Positions 12,719 to 22,047 of a DNA stretch of 31,539 bases are shown piece after piece. Origin of the DNA: a virus. Under the pieces are notes generated by a model. That model saw nothing but the letters and a program-made list of their open reading frames with translations. It had not been told where the DNA came from and made no database searches. The stretch's first letter is position 1. Each line of letters starts with the position of its first letter. A program made the translations under genes and the position numbers. The DNA is taken from IMG/VR virus record IMGVR_UViG_3300025168_000375, positions 1 through 31,539 of that record. One strand, written 5' to 3'.

Positions 12719-12918
12719 TTAGAAGAATTACCTGAGAATTTTTTGCGTAACCAGTCAAAGTACGAAGACATGCGCTGAGTAACGTTTGACCCAACGGTTT
12801 CGTATTTTGGTTTAACTTCTTCCACCGGTTCCCATGCTTCGTCAATCTCCTTGGTCTTTGGATCATCACCAACGTATTGACCCTTCTTGGTCCTCGCTCT
12901 CTTTCTTTCTTTTTTCAT
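12715..12918 (-). CDS. 67-aa basic protein, unknown
   Basis: The product starts MKKERKRARTKKGQYVGDDP and ends in FDWLRKKFSGNSSK. GGAG lies about ten bases before the ATG. No domain or membrane helix is seen. It sits in the leftward operon between two structural candidates, 33 bases downstream of the 196-aa gene. An overlapping frame of similar length (12684-12872) was set aside as it lacks a ribosome site. Confidence 0.65.
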   Translation of the reverse strand: MKKERKRARTKKGQYVGDDPKTKEIDEAWEPVEEVKPKYETVGSNVTQRMSSYFDWLRKKFSGNSSK

Positions 12919-12951
12919 GTGTAGTTTCTCCCGTAGTTTCCTACTGTAACA

Positions 12952-13542
12952 CTATTCAAAATCTTTAAAAATGTCTCTTATGTTGTTAAGTTCTTTGTTC
13001 TCTTCTGTGATTATTTTCTTTAAAGCGTTTAATTCGTCTTCTGTGGCTCCTTCTTTTATTGGTCTTTCTGTTCTACCAAACATATCGCCCGAACTATGTT
13101 TTAAACTTTCAGCCTCTTTTTCAAGAAATCTTTTTTCAGCCTCCATTTTTTCTTTTTGTTTCATGAGTTTTCTATAAGCTTTTTCACTGCCTCTCTCATT
13201 CATTTTGGAGTTAAGCATAATTAAAGCATTGTCGATTTGTTTTATTTTATTTGTGTTTCTAGCGAGTTGTTTAATAAGCATTGCTCCTGGTAATCCACTT
13301 AAAAGAGCTGAATTAAGGGTAGGCTCGCCTCGTTCTTCCGCTAATTCCATAGCAAAAGGGGTCATTTCGGCAATATTCTCTCCCAGTCCTGTTATTTTGT
13401 TCGCCATTTGATAGGCTCTTCTTTCATCGTAACCAATTGTCATGAGCATTTTTACAACTGCCATTGTTCGTTGCTCAGAAGGATCTGGTTCCCTAGGCTC
13501 AATGCCATACCCTTGCTGTGCTCCTGGTCCTCTTGGGATCAT
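12952..13542 (-). CDS. 196-aa coiled-coil protein, putative virion component
   Basis: The protein starts MIPRGPGAQQGYGIEPREPD. The C-terminal half is a long charged helix with many Lys/Glu (about residues 90-150 and 165-196, for example KQKEKMEAEKRFLEKEAESL), likely coiled coil. It overlaps the end of the 1395-aa gene by four bases, so the two are translated together. No family is recognised. Internal core or scaffold-like proteins of phages often look like this; that is inference. Confidence 0.7.
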   Translation of the reverse strand: MIPRGPGAQQGYGIEPREPDPSEQRTMAVVKMLMTIGYDERRAYQMANKITGLGENIAEMTPFAMELAEERGEPTLNSALLSGLPGAMLIKQLARNTNKIKQIDNALIMLNSKMNERGSEKAYRKLMKQKEKMEAEKRFLEKEAESLKHSSGDMFGRTERPIKEGATEDELNALKKIITEENKELNNIRDIFKDFE

Positions 13543-16500
13543 TTGTAATTCCTGCCGTAGTTTCCTAAGTTCATACTATAACCTGCTCCTTGGGCCTTTG
13601 TCACTAGACCACCTTTCTTGTAGCCTCCTTTAAACCCACCTTCTGTAACTATTTCGTACAGCGCTCTTATATCTATAGCGGTTACTTCTCCTGTTTTCCC
13701 ACCACCTACATCTATAGTTACTGTTTGTATAGGAAGACCATATTCTTTTGCTATTTTTTCCCCTTCTTTTAACATTGAAACATAGTTGCCCATAGGAGCT
13801 GAGCCTTGCCCGTATTGTTCTTGCGTAACAGTTAGGTATTCTTTGCCATTTTTGGTAGCAGGTATAAGAACAAACTCTAGCCCATCTTTCATACTTTGAA
13901 CAATCCATGCTCTTAAATTCATTTGATTAAATTTATTTCTAAACGGAGGATCTGGTTGAATTACGGCATCTCCCATTTCCAAAGAATTTTTAAACTCACG
14001 TATTGTGGTTTCGTCAGGCAATACTTTAAGGACATCAAAATAGTCTTGGATAACGGGAGAGCTTTGTAATGCTTTTTCGAGTGAATTTTTTTGCGTATTA
14101 AGCATTTTGTCTCTTACACTTTCATTATCTATTAATCTGTTTGCTACCTCTCCAATTTTGTCAAAAGCAGTTTCTATTTCTACTTGACTTGTGAAGAGAT
14201 TAATCTCTGGGTTTAAGTCGTTAACCGTTTGTATTAACTCAAATTCATCAAAAATTTTATCTTGTGTTCTAAGTTTAGATTCAAGCCTTTCTTTTATTTT
14301 TTGTTTAGTAAAACTTGTGCCATCAATTAATTTGAAGGGCTGCATTTGAAATATTTCTTCCGCAAAAGCCTCTGCTATTTTTGGGTTTTCTGTTTGAATA
14401 ATGTTCTTGCTATCTTGTTCAAAATTAGGTGCAGACGCAATAATTTGGTGCACTGATCTGTCGTAAGTTGAGACTATTTGATCCTCTGTATACAGTCTAT
14501 TTATATCTCGTAAAGTGTTTTGTAAAAGCTTTTTCTTTGTGCCAGGGTTGTTTAAAAACGCTGTAAAATACCCCTCTGGGTATTGATTTGTTTTCTCCCC
14601 ACCAATAGTTGCAAGCACAGTTGCAAACTCGTTTTCCACTTCAGGCAACATTCCTTCGTACTCAAATAATAATTGCTCTAATTCAGGCTGGCTTGCATTT
14701 TGAATATCTAATTCTTGTTGTTCTTGAAAATCACTACGGAATATTTTTGTTGGGGAGAAATTTCCTTTTTTTGCTTTGGACATAGCTTTTCTTGTTTGTT
14801 GAATCCAGTAACTTTGTGACTCCCCTAACAAGGCCCCTATTTTATTGTCTCCGAATTTTCTTAAACTACCTCTCATCCAACCTACTGTACCAAGACCCCT
14901 TAAATTCCATTTGTTAGACGACCAATTGTGTGTGCCGTCTCTTTCTGTATAAACATGGGGGCTGTCTTCTAATATTTTTCTGCCTGCTTTAATATCATTG
15001 CTATCTACAATCATTTGTTCTTCGGGCTTTAATAGAGGAATATGATTTACGGTGTATTCAGCATAGCCTTCAGTTGGGCCACTTATTCTGTAATCACTAC
15101 CGTGCCTCAACTCATCATCCTCCCAACTTCTGGCTTCACTTATGCTAAAACGGCTTGCATTATCATCAATTAATTTTTGTATGTACTCTATTGAAACCGG
15201 AAGCTCTCCTTGAGACTCTAAGTAAGGTCTAACAGAACTGTCTCTGATTTCATTTATTCTTTCAGCAGTATCTTGAGCGTCTTCTCCCTGTTGTTTTTTG
15301 GGAACCGCTTCAGATATTTCTTTTAAGTTTTCAGGTAATTTTTTGTAAGGCGTACTTAAGTAGGTAAGCATTTCAGAACCAGATAAACTTGCTATACCTT
15401 TGTTGCGTAATTTATCTAAATGACTTCTTGATAAACTGTAAGTTAAAAAATTAGGATCCAACGGTCCGTTTTCTGCTGTGGCTAACTCTTCTCTAGGAGC
15501 AATAAAACTCGGAAGAGGCCCTATAGATGCCCCAACTGGAACTGAAGTGTCTGGTCCTTCAGCCTCGTTTAGAGGTTTTAATTTACTATGACCACTAAAT
15601 CTTTCCGAAACATCTTTTGGTAATCCTGAGCTAATAGATATTTTTTCTTTTGCTTTAGCCATGTTTTGTAATAAAGAACGCATTAAATCGTGTGATTCGT
15701 TAAAGTTAGCTTTTGAGGGGTCTTCTTCGCTCCTGTATATCTCAGAATGATCGTTTATTTCCCCATAAAATTGTTTTTCCAATCTTTTAATATCTCTAGG
15801 AGTAAATTCTTTTGGAATGCCATAAGAAAATCTAGGGGCCTCCTCTAAAATTTCTTGAAAAAAGTTGTTATTTTGTAATTCAGTGTTAAAAGATTCTTGT
15901 TCTAGGTCATTTATATAAGTGGCAAATGCCCCCTCTGTGCTTAAGTCGCGTTGTGCATACGGATACGCAAATGCTTGAAACAATTTTCCTTTAGTTAGAT
16001 CATTTATATCTTGATCAAGAGATTGAACACTATTACGAAGATCTGTTTGGCCTTCTTTCGTTAATGCGTTTAATTGTCCAGAACTATTTATAGCAAATGA
16101 ATTTATTGAACCCATAACTTTTTTAACCAGAGCTTGAAACTCAGGGTTATTAGTATCAAATTTAGATCGTAATAAAAGATTCTTTGCAAATTCTTTTGTA
16201 GTGTCGTTTACCATTAAATCTTGGTACTCTGGAGCAACTATTAAATTTAATTGTTCTTGCATAAATGGCGCAATATATTTTGAAGCGACTTCGTTATATT
16301 GAACTCTGTTTGTTGCCCTAATAAGACGATGATGATTACCCCAAGTTTTGTTTCCATAGTCCGATGTTAGCAGTCCAGTCGTGTTTTCTGCCCTGTCGTC
16401 ACCAAGATTAAATTGCTCCTTTAAAAATTCTTTTTTTACTTTATCTTTAAAACCAGGGTCTTCTGTAATAATATTTTTTTGTATAAACGCCTGATTAGGC

Positions 16501-17726
16501 TTATAGTCATCAATATCATCTGACCCGAGCTCTTCCCCCCATATTTTGTTTGTTTTTTTAACAGAAGAAAGTGTTTTAAGGTCTTTTTCAATTGGTCCTT
16601 CTAAATAAGAAAATAATTCTGAAGCAGCTTCTTTATAGCGAGATTCGCTATAAATACTTTCTCTTAATGAAGTAGGTAAACGAGGCCAAACGTCTTCCCT
16701 CGTAAACAATTCTTTCGCCTGAGACAAGTCTTCTGGAACAGAAAGAATAGGATCTAAAATGTTAAAGTCTTGGTAAGTCTCTGATTGAGGCACAGAAGCC
16801 ATTGCAGTTTCCGATATTGTTTGGTCTTCTCCTAGTGGTAGTAATAATGGCTGAATAGTATCAACAGTATCCGCAGTTAACGTATCTGAAGCGGATGCTG
16901 AACTATCTATCAAGGAACTTATTGTAGGATCTACTGTTGAGCTCATGCTATTTACAGCTTGTGCTACAGCCGCAGGTCCTGTTGCAACCATCCCAGTAGT
17001 GCCGCCTATTAGCCCTTCACCAATTGCTTGTTTAGGATTAATGGTAAGTCCTTTGTCCGTGAACGCTGTACTACCAACCTGTTCCGTAACGCCCTGTAAC
17101 CCTTCGGTTACACCTTCTCTTAATCCTGCCCCCGCAGTTTGAGCTATAGTTTTGCCCGTTGTTCCAAGAACGGCACTGTTTAAACCGGGGATACCTTTCA
17201 CACCTATTGCATTAAGCACTCCACTAAAGCCTGCCGTGCCCATCGCACCTGCCCAATCTTGTCCGTTGGGTTCTTTCTCTACGCCTTGAGGGTCCCTGTT
17301 TCTTGCGCGATCTAAAGCTACTGGACCAGCTATTTGCACGGCTTCAAACAACGCAGGACCACCAAAAGCAAGAATAGCTCCTAATACAGGTGAACCAACC
17401 AACGTTCCTACTCCAGCGCCAGCAGCTCTCAAACCCATAGACCCTGCTAACTGACCCGATTGTTCAACAGTAGCTAATGGAAGATCTTTCCAATTGTAGC
17501 CTTCACCTTCTAGATTCATAAATCGAGCTGCCGCCGATTCGTAGTTTTCAGGCGCGTCTACTAAACTTTGTAGCCCTGCCGCCGCGTCGTCGTAGCCTAA
17601 AAGATCTAATGTTGTAGCTGTATTTTCTGTAGGCTGATCTAAACCGTACTTAAAAGCTTTCCCAGCAGGGGTATCGCTGCGAAATAACGTTTTTAAAAAA
17701 TTTTGTCCACCAACAGGAATAGCCAT
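13539..17726 (-). CDS. 1395-aa giant protein, probable internal/ejected virion protein
   Basis: This is the largest gene of the window. Residues 91-138 form a long Gly/Ala-rich hydrophobic stretch (for example GTLVGSPVLGAILAFGGPAL). More Gly/Ala-rich segments reach to about 260, suiting a protein that enters or crosses a membrane during genome entry. The middle is long, charged and helical. Near the C-terminus NQMNLRAWIVQSMKDGLEFV followed by a YG-containing stretch resembles the C-terminal domain of the large polyvalent proteins of phages and mobile elements. It ends KKGGLVTKAQGAGYSMNLGN. I see no lysozyme or peptidase motif. It starts 14 bases after the cyclase stop. Confidence 0.7.
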   Translation of the reverse strand: MAIPVGGQNFLKTLFRSDTPAGKAFKYGLDQPTENTATTLDLLGYDDAAAGLQSLVDAPENYESAAARFMNLEGEGYNWKDLPLATVEQSGQLAGSMGLRAAGAGVGTLVGSPVLGAILAFGGPALFEAVQIAGPVALDRARNRDPQGVEKEPNGQDWAGAMGTAGFSGVLNAIGVKGIPGLNSAVLGTTGKTIAQTAGAGLREGVTEGLQGVTEQVGSTAFTDKGLTINPKQAIGEGLIGGTTGMVATGPAAVAQAVNSMSSTVDPTISSLIDSSASASDTLTADTVDTIQPLLLPLGEDQTISETAMASVPQSETYQDFNILDPILSVPEDLSQAKELFTREDVWPRLPTSLRESIYSESRYKEAASELFSYLEGPIEKDLKTLSSVKKTNKIWGEELGSDDIDDYKPNQAFIQKNIITEDPGFKDKVKKEFLKEQFNLGDDRAENTTGLLTSDYGNKTWGNHHRLIRATNRVQYNEVASKYIAPFMQEQLNLIVAPEYQDLMVNDTTKEFAKNLLLRSKFDTNNPEFQALVKKVMGSINSFAINSSGQLNALTKEGQTDLRNSVQSLDQDINDLTKGKLFQAFAYPYAQRDLSTEGAFATYINDLEQESFNTELQNNNFFQEILEEAPRFSYGIPKEFTPRDIKRLEKQFYGEINDHSEIYRSEEDPSKANFNESHDLMRSLLQNMAKAKEKISISSGLPKDVSERFSGHSKLKPLNEAEGPDTSVPVGASIGPLPSFIAPREELATAENGPLDPNFLTYSLSRSHLDKLRNKGIASLSGSEMLTYLSTPYKKLPENLKEISEAVPKKQQGEDAQDTAERINEIRDSSVRPYLESQGELPVSIEYIQKLIDDNASRFSISEARSWEDDELRHGSDYRISGPTEGYAEYTVNHIPLLKPEEQMIVDSNDIKAGRKILEDSPHVYTERDGTHNWSSNKWNLRGLGTVGWMRGSLRKFGDNKIGALLGESQSYWIQQTRKAMSKAKKGNFSPTKIFRSDFQEQQELDIQNASQPELEQLLFEYEGMLPEVENEFATVLATIGGEKTNQYPEGYFTAFLNNPGTKKKLLQNTLRDINRLYTEDQIVSTYDRSVHQIIASAPNFEQDSKNIIQTENPKIAEAFAEEIFQMQPFKLIDGTSFTKQKIKERLESKLRTQDKIFDEFELIQTVNDLNPEINLFTSQVEIETAFDKIGEVANRLIDNESVRDKMLNTQKNSLEKALQSSPVIQDYFDVLKVLPDETTIREFKNSLEMGDAVIQPDPPFRNKFNQMNLRAWIVQSMKDGLEFVLIPATKNGKEYLTVTQEQYGQGSAPMGNYVSMLKEGEKIAKEYGLPIQTVTIDVGGGKTGEVTAIDIRALYEIVTEGGFKGGYKKGGLVTKAQGAGYSMNLGNYGRNYK

Positions 17727-17740
17727 TTATCTAGTTTATA

Positions 17741-19525
17741 TCAATACCCTAACAAGGTGTATATCTTTATGTCGTCGGTCTTGCCCTTGACTTTAATAGG
17801 GGGTAACACGGATAACGTGTGCGTGGTTTTCTTGCGGGTAGAGTCTCCTATTAATATAGGTTCTCCCACTTCTTTGGTACTGGACTCAAGGCGAGCCGCT
17901 AAATTTACACTGTCCCCAATGCAAGAGTAATCGAATCGAGTGTCGCTTCCTACGTTACCTACCGTTGCATAGCCTGAGTTGATTCCTACGCCAATTTTAA
18001 TGAACTCATCAATGCCCTGTTCTTTTAACTGCTCGTTGGCCAAGGTCATGTTTTCGATGATCTGTTTACCTGCGTTGATAGCAGCGTCCTCGTGGCTGTG
18101 TAGGTCCAAGGGCGCGTTAAACACCGCCATCATGGCATCGCCAATAAACTTATCCACCATGCCACCGTATTTTTGAACGGCTTCCACTTGTTGCGTGAGC
18201 ACAATGTTAATAATTTTTGTGACTTCCGTGGGGGTAAGTCGCTCTGACATAGCCGTAAAGCCCCTGACGTCTGTGAATAAGTACGTGCAGTACCGCTTCT
18301 CTCCTCCCAATTTAAGTAAAGAGGGGTCTTCCTGCAAACGTTTGATTTGACGAGGATCCAGGTAGTGCTCAAATTGCTTCTTTATCTGTTGGCGAAGGAG
18401 CGATTGTTCTCTAAAATTAAGCCAAAACTGTTCCCCAGATACAATTAGCAGGGCTATTCCGCTATAGGTAGTATCTATTAATAAGGACTTTTTCACTACA
18501 AGATACCACTCCAACCCTCCTGTCAGTACAAGAAGACCTCCAACCCCTAGTGCCATGTACGTATACGTCCATTTACGTCCAATGAAAAGAACCAATGCAC
18601 AGACAGTTAGTAATATAAGTAATTCGTACACCAACCTATCGGGGGGAATCTGTGGGCTATTGGGTAAAAGCAAGCTTTCTGCTAGGGCTGCTTGTATGTA
18701 ATGGGGATTTAATAGACCGGAGGGCGTGGCTAATTGCGGCATTACACCCGCAGCCGTCACTCCAACGAACACAAATTTACCCTCTACTTGAGGGTCTTGT
18801 AACGTAGTCTTAGGAGTATCGACCCAAGAGATCCATTTCCTGCCGTATTCATCCGTAGGAATAACCCCCAACGCCGGTATTCGTACCGCTTGTATCCCGC
18901 TTTCAAATGTTTTTATCTGGTACGTTCCTTCCCCCGTTAACGCCTTTAATACTTGCGTAGCAAAAGAAGCCACCCAACCATCAGGCGTTTGCACAATAAG
19001 AGGGATCCTTCTAACTAAGTTATCCACATCAGTTGGAGCCGACACAATTCCTTGATAAGCAGCTTTTTCTAGCTGGCTTACGTTTGGCAAGTACCCTAGT
19101 AGTGTAATTGTACGCACAGGATTATCCCCAAGGATGACTGTGCCATCTGTCGAGGGAAAGATTCTGTTCTCGTATTCAGGTATAGCCAGTACATTAGTAC
19201 CCTGCTGAAGGCTCGCAGCAAACGCATCATCCCCACCAAAGCGATCCGCTTGAGGGAACATAATTCCCCAACCCACTCCCAATGCTCCACGTTCGATTAG
19301 GTCGAGCTGTATCTCAGCTAAACGTTTCCTAGGAAAAGGCCATCCTCCTTCCTCACTAATATCATTCTCAGTGATATCCAGTATTACAAAGTGCCCACTA
19401 GGAGTTTGTTCTTGTGCAAGTGCATCAAAGGTTTTAAGCCTAAGTACCTCCAGCGCACTCCAATCTAATATAAGTGGCAGTGATAATGCTACAGTAGTAA
19501 GTGCCCCTATTAACCACTTGTTCAT
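17741..19525 (-). CDS. CHASE2-domain adenylate cyclase
   Basis: The 594-aa product has an N-terminal membrane helix (3-20), then a periplasmic CHASE2 sensor (about 30-290, with HFVILDITE, GGWPFPRKRLA and RFGGDDAFAASL), two to three membrane helices (300-365), and a class III cyclase domain (about 410-594). Metal-binding Asp419 (FTDVRGFT) and Asp463 (IGDAMMAVF), Lys459 and Asp532 (the ATP-selecting pair), and Asn541 and Arg545 for the transition state are all present, so it should make cAMP. Its ATGA start overlaps the upstream curlin-like gene. FecR-type proteins next to CHASE2 cyclases are, as I recall, also found in bacteria, pointing to a host-derived pair. No frame damage is seen. Confidence 0.9.
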   Translation of the reverse strand: MNKWLIGALTTVALSLPLILDWSALEVLRLKTFDALAQEQTPSGHFVILDITENDISEEGGWPFPRKRLAEIQLDLIERGALGVGWGIMFPQADRFGGDDAFAASLQQGTNVLAIPEYENRIFPSTDGTVILGDNPVRTITLLGYLPNVSQLEKAAYQGIVSAPTDVDNLVRRIPLIVQTPDGWVASFATQVLKALTGEGTYQIKTFESGIQAVRIPALGVIPTDEYGRKWISWVDTPKTTLQDPQVEGKFVFVGVTAAGVMPQLATPSGLLNPHYIQAALAESLLLPNSPQIPPDRLVYELLILLTVCALVLFIGRKWTYTYMALGVGGLLVLTGGLEWYLVVKKSLLIDTTYSGIALLIVSGEQFWLNFREQSLLRQQIKKQFEHYLDPRQIKRLQEDPSLLKLGGEKRYCTYLFTDVRGFTAMSERLTPTEVTKIINIVLTQQVEAVQKYGGMVDKFIGDAMMAVFNAPLDLHSHEDAAINAGKQIIENMTLANEQLKEQGIDEFIKIGVGINSGYATVGNVGSDTRFDYSCIGDSVNLAARLESSTKEVGEPILIGDSTRKKTTHTLSVLPPIKVKGKTDDIKIYTLLGY

Positions 19526-20322
19526 TGTTGAGTGATGCTAATAGTCTTAGTACAGTTACTAACACAGTTAAAAGTCACAGCGTAGTTTTGGTTTGTGGAC
19601 CCCTTTTGTATTACAGTAACATCATAGTTATTTGTATAGAATTTCATATTTGAAGTGTGGGCTCCATTTCCTTGTTGCGTTAAACTAACATCATTATCAT
19701 CCCCACCGCTATAAAAGAATATGTCTGCGTCTTTATTCCCTGAGCCTTTTTGAATTAATCTAGTGGAGTTATTGTTTCCCCCTGAGTAATTTAAAACGTA
19801 AGCATTATGGTTGCCTGTGCCTTCTTGGGTAATCCAAACATCAGAATCATCTGAAAAGGCGTAGATCTTAGCGTAGTAATCATCTCCTAGCTGCTCTATT
19901 TTATATACGTTGTCGTCTCCAGAACCTAGTATCCACGCTTGGTTATCATCTCCATTTTGTATAATAGTAGAAACATTATCACTTTCATCCATATCTATAA
20001 CTGCGTAATTATCATTTCCATCTACTGTGGTTATCCAACTTTGTCCCGTATGATTAGACCAAACAGACTGTGAATAAACAACATTAGAGTTTCCCGTTAC
20101 CGTTGAAGTAATAGTAGCGTTATTACAATTATGATCCCCAACTAAAGAGTTATCAAAACTTCCTAGCCCACAATAAACACCAGTAGTGTTACTGTTACCA
20201 ACTTGCTTAATAGTTATAGTTGAGCCGCTTCCTTTTGTTTGTAGTGTTATTAGGTTATCACCTGCAAATAAACTACAACTAAGGAGACTGAAAAATAATA
20301 ATAGTGTTGTCGCCCGCACCAT
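19522..20322 (-). CDS. Curlin-repeat (CsgA/CsgB-like) secreted amyloid protein 1
   Basis: The 266-aa product has a signal peptide (cleavage after about residue 20, SLFA-GDN) and then about ten strand-loop-strand repeats of roughly 22 residues. Units such as WITQEGTGNHNAYVLNY and RLIQKGSGNKDADIFFY carry the curlin pattern of Gln-x-Gly-x-x-Asn. It ends with SITQQ. Curlin repeats fold into cross-beta fibres once outside the cell. It is Asp/Asn-rich and more acidic than E. coli CsgA. GGAGGT eight bases before ATG 20322 fixes the start, so it overlaps the FecR gene by 44 bases. It could be a fibre subunit or a nucleator. Confidence 0.85.
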   Translation of the reverse strand: MVRATTLLLFFSLLSCSLFAGDNLITLQTKGSGSTITIKQVGNSNTTGVYCGLGSFDNSLVGDHNCNNATITSTVTGNSNVVYSQSVWSNHTGQSWITTVDGNDNYAVIDMDESDNVSTIIQNGDDNQAWILGSGDDNVYKIEQLGDDYYAKIYAFSDDSDVWITQEGTGNHNAYVLNYSGGNNNSTRLIQKGSGNKDADIFFYSGGDDNDVSLTQQGNGAHTSNMKFYTNNYDVTVIQKGSTNQNYAVTFNCVSNCTKTISITQQ

Positions 20323-21364
20323 TTATTTCTACCTCCATTATTACCCCTGCTGAATTTATATTTACATAAGAAGCAGCATCTTTATCTATTCCTATGTCAA
20401 ATGTATTACTACCTTGGTGGACTAAATACACATGTTGGCCCTCTACAAAAGAGTAGGTTTGGTACACGGGATCGTACCCGGGGGTAATGCCTTTTAGTTC
20501 TACCCCGTTTAAAGTGCCCCCAGAAGTATTTTTCTTTTTTGATCCTGCTTCTACTATAGCTAATAAATCTACGAGAAAATCAAAATTTAATAAATCTATA
20601 TCTAATCTGTTTATTTCTTCCTCTTCTTCTAAAAAATCTTTGTCTAAATCAGGAGCATCTTCAAAGAAATCTTTGTCTACTCCATCTTTAGAAGTGCCTT
20701 CTTGTTCCGCTATGGCTTCTTGTACTTCGGGGGGTTTGTTAACAATAAGCATATTATCAATTAAACCAAGCGTTAAGTTTCCTAACACAACTGCTTTTGT
20801 GGGCTTTGATTCAAAGGTAGATACCATAGTAGCTTGAAAAGGTCGGTTTAATACTTCAGTACCGGACCAAGTTGTTACTGTAATCTCCCCTGAAGTTTTC
20901 CCTGTTTCATCAGGCAATAATATTATTAAACTTCTGCCAAGCTCGTCAACTGTTGTGGTGAAATCTGTCCCTCTAATCGCGATGGTGGCTGAGGGGGTGC
21001 GTATAGAAATGTTTTCTTTATTAATTTTACCTAAAGCACCAGTAATAAAACGAGCAGTACCCGATGCCATGTTAAGAGCCAGTTTACTTTTAGAGGGATC
21101 TGGGTCAAAGATGTAGTTATCTATAACTACTTTAGAATGTTCCGTAAGTTTTAATACAGAAGAGTCCAGAAACTCAATTGCCATACGGCCGTTACCGGTC
21201 CGCACATCATCATAAGAAAAGATATTAAGGTCAAGTTCAGCAAGTAATTTATCTCCCCCTGTTTGTCTAAGGACTTCTCCGTTACCACGGAACTCAGAGA
21301 TCTCTCCGATCTCATTTGCGTTAACTGTACCCGTAAATAATAAAGCTAACAGCCAGAAGCGCAT
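20279..21364 (-). CDS. FecR-domain periplasmic protein
   Basis: The 361-aa product has a signal peptide (cleavage near TVNA-NEIG) and a FecR fold at about residues 20-160: GEISEFRGNGEVLRQ, SYDDVRTGNGRMAIEFLDSS, TPSATIAIRGTDF. FecR domains sense or relay signals in the periplasm. Here there is no membrane anchor or sigma-factor partner; the neighbouring CHASE2 cyclase is the likely partner. An acidic linker (about 225-265, FLEEEEEI) leads to a C-terminal part with YLVHQGSNTFDIGID and GAGDNTIIIFQSP, which resembles curlin strands. It overlaps both neighbouring curlin-like genes, so production is probably coupled. Confidence 0.85.
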   Translation of the reverse strand: MRFWLLALLFTGTVNANEIGEISEFRGNGEVLRQTGGDKLLAELDLNIFSYDDVRTGNGRMAIEFLDSSVLKLTEHSKVVIDNYIFDPDPSKSKLALNMASGTARFITGALGKINKENISIRTPSATIAIRGTDFTTTVDELGRSLIILLPDETGKTSGEITVTTWSGTEVLNRPFQATMVSTFESKPTKAVVLGNLTLGLIDNMLIVNKPPEVQEAIAEQEGTSKDGVDKDFFEDAPDLDKDFLEEEEEINRLDIDLLNFDFLVDLLAIVEAGSKKKNTSGGTLNGVELKGITPGYDPVYQTYSFVEGQHVYLVHQGSNTFDIGIDKDAASYVNINSAGVIMEVEINGAGDNTIIIFQSP

Positions 21365-22047
21365 TGGTCAATATTGACTGAGCTTCCTGAGCCACCGCTG
21401 CTTTGTAGTAATAGATTAGCTACATTAGTGCTGGTAGTATCCGTCTGGTCTATATCAATGTCCATTGAGCTTCCTGTTAGATTAACAGTAATTGCGTGGT
21501 CATTTGAGCCTGACTGAAGTGTATCTATGTCATTAGAACTTCCAGAAACGGTCCAATTATTAATACAACCTATGACTTCACATCTAACATTTAAGTTATT
21601 AGAAGCTCCTGTAATTGAAAAGTCTTGATTACCGCCCGTAGCTGTAGCACTAGAACCCTGGGTAAATATTAAGTCGTTTCCGTCCCCACCAGAAGAAGCC
21701 CAATCAAAATCTGACCCTGCTACATCTCCTGTAGCTCCAACTGCGAAAGTAGCTGTAGCACTAGAACCCGTATTACTGTAAGTCCAACTGGAGCTATTAC
21801 CTTGTAAAATGCTAGCTATAAGACTGTTAGTAGAGCCTACTTGATCAATGTCTACCGTCATAGTAGTACCTGATAAAACTGCTCTAGCTGCGTTAGTACC
21901 TACTTTATTAGTTGCTCCAATTTGATCAATTGTTAAAGTTAGCCCTGTGCCCGTCTGTGTAATATAAATATCATTATTACCAGCGAGCATACTCCCTGAA
22001 ACAATTAAGATAAGAGCACTAATTAGTGTCTTTTTTAACCACCTCAT
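21346..22047 (-). CDS. Curlin-repeat-like secreted amyloid protein 2
   Basis: The 233-aa product has a signal peptide (cleavage near SMLA-GNN). The repeats are Ser/Thr/Asn/Gly-rich, with DIYITQTGTGLTLTIDQIGA, TVDIDQVGSTNSLIASILQG and VNLTGSSMDIDIDQTDTTST as the clearest curlin-type units. They are more irregular than in protein 1. The end has three Cys in its last region (one is CASGC), unusual for curlins. Three ATG codons follow GGAGG in a row; the third, at 22047, has the correct six-base spacing and was chosen. It overlaps csgG by 29-35 bases and the FecR gene by 19. Confidence 0.75.
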   Translation of the reverse strand: MRWLKKTLISALILIVSGSMLAGNNDIYITQTGTGLTLTIDQIGATNKVGTNAARAVLSGTTMTVDIDQVGSTNSLIASILQGNSSSWTYSNTGSSATATFAVGATGDVAGSDFDWASSGGDGNDLIFTQGSSATATGGNQDFSITGASNNLNVRCEVIGCINNWTVSGSSNDIDTLQSGSNDHAITVNLTGSSMDIDIDQTDTTSTNVANLLLQSSGGSGSSVNIDQCASGC

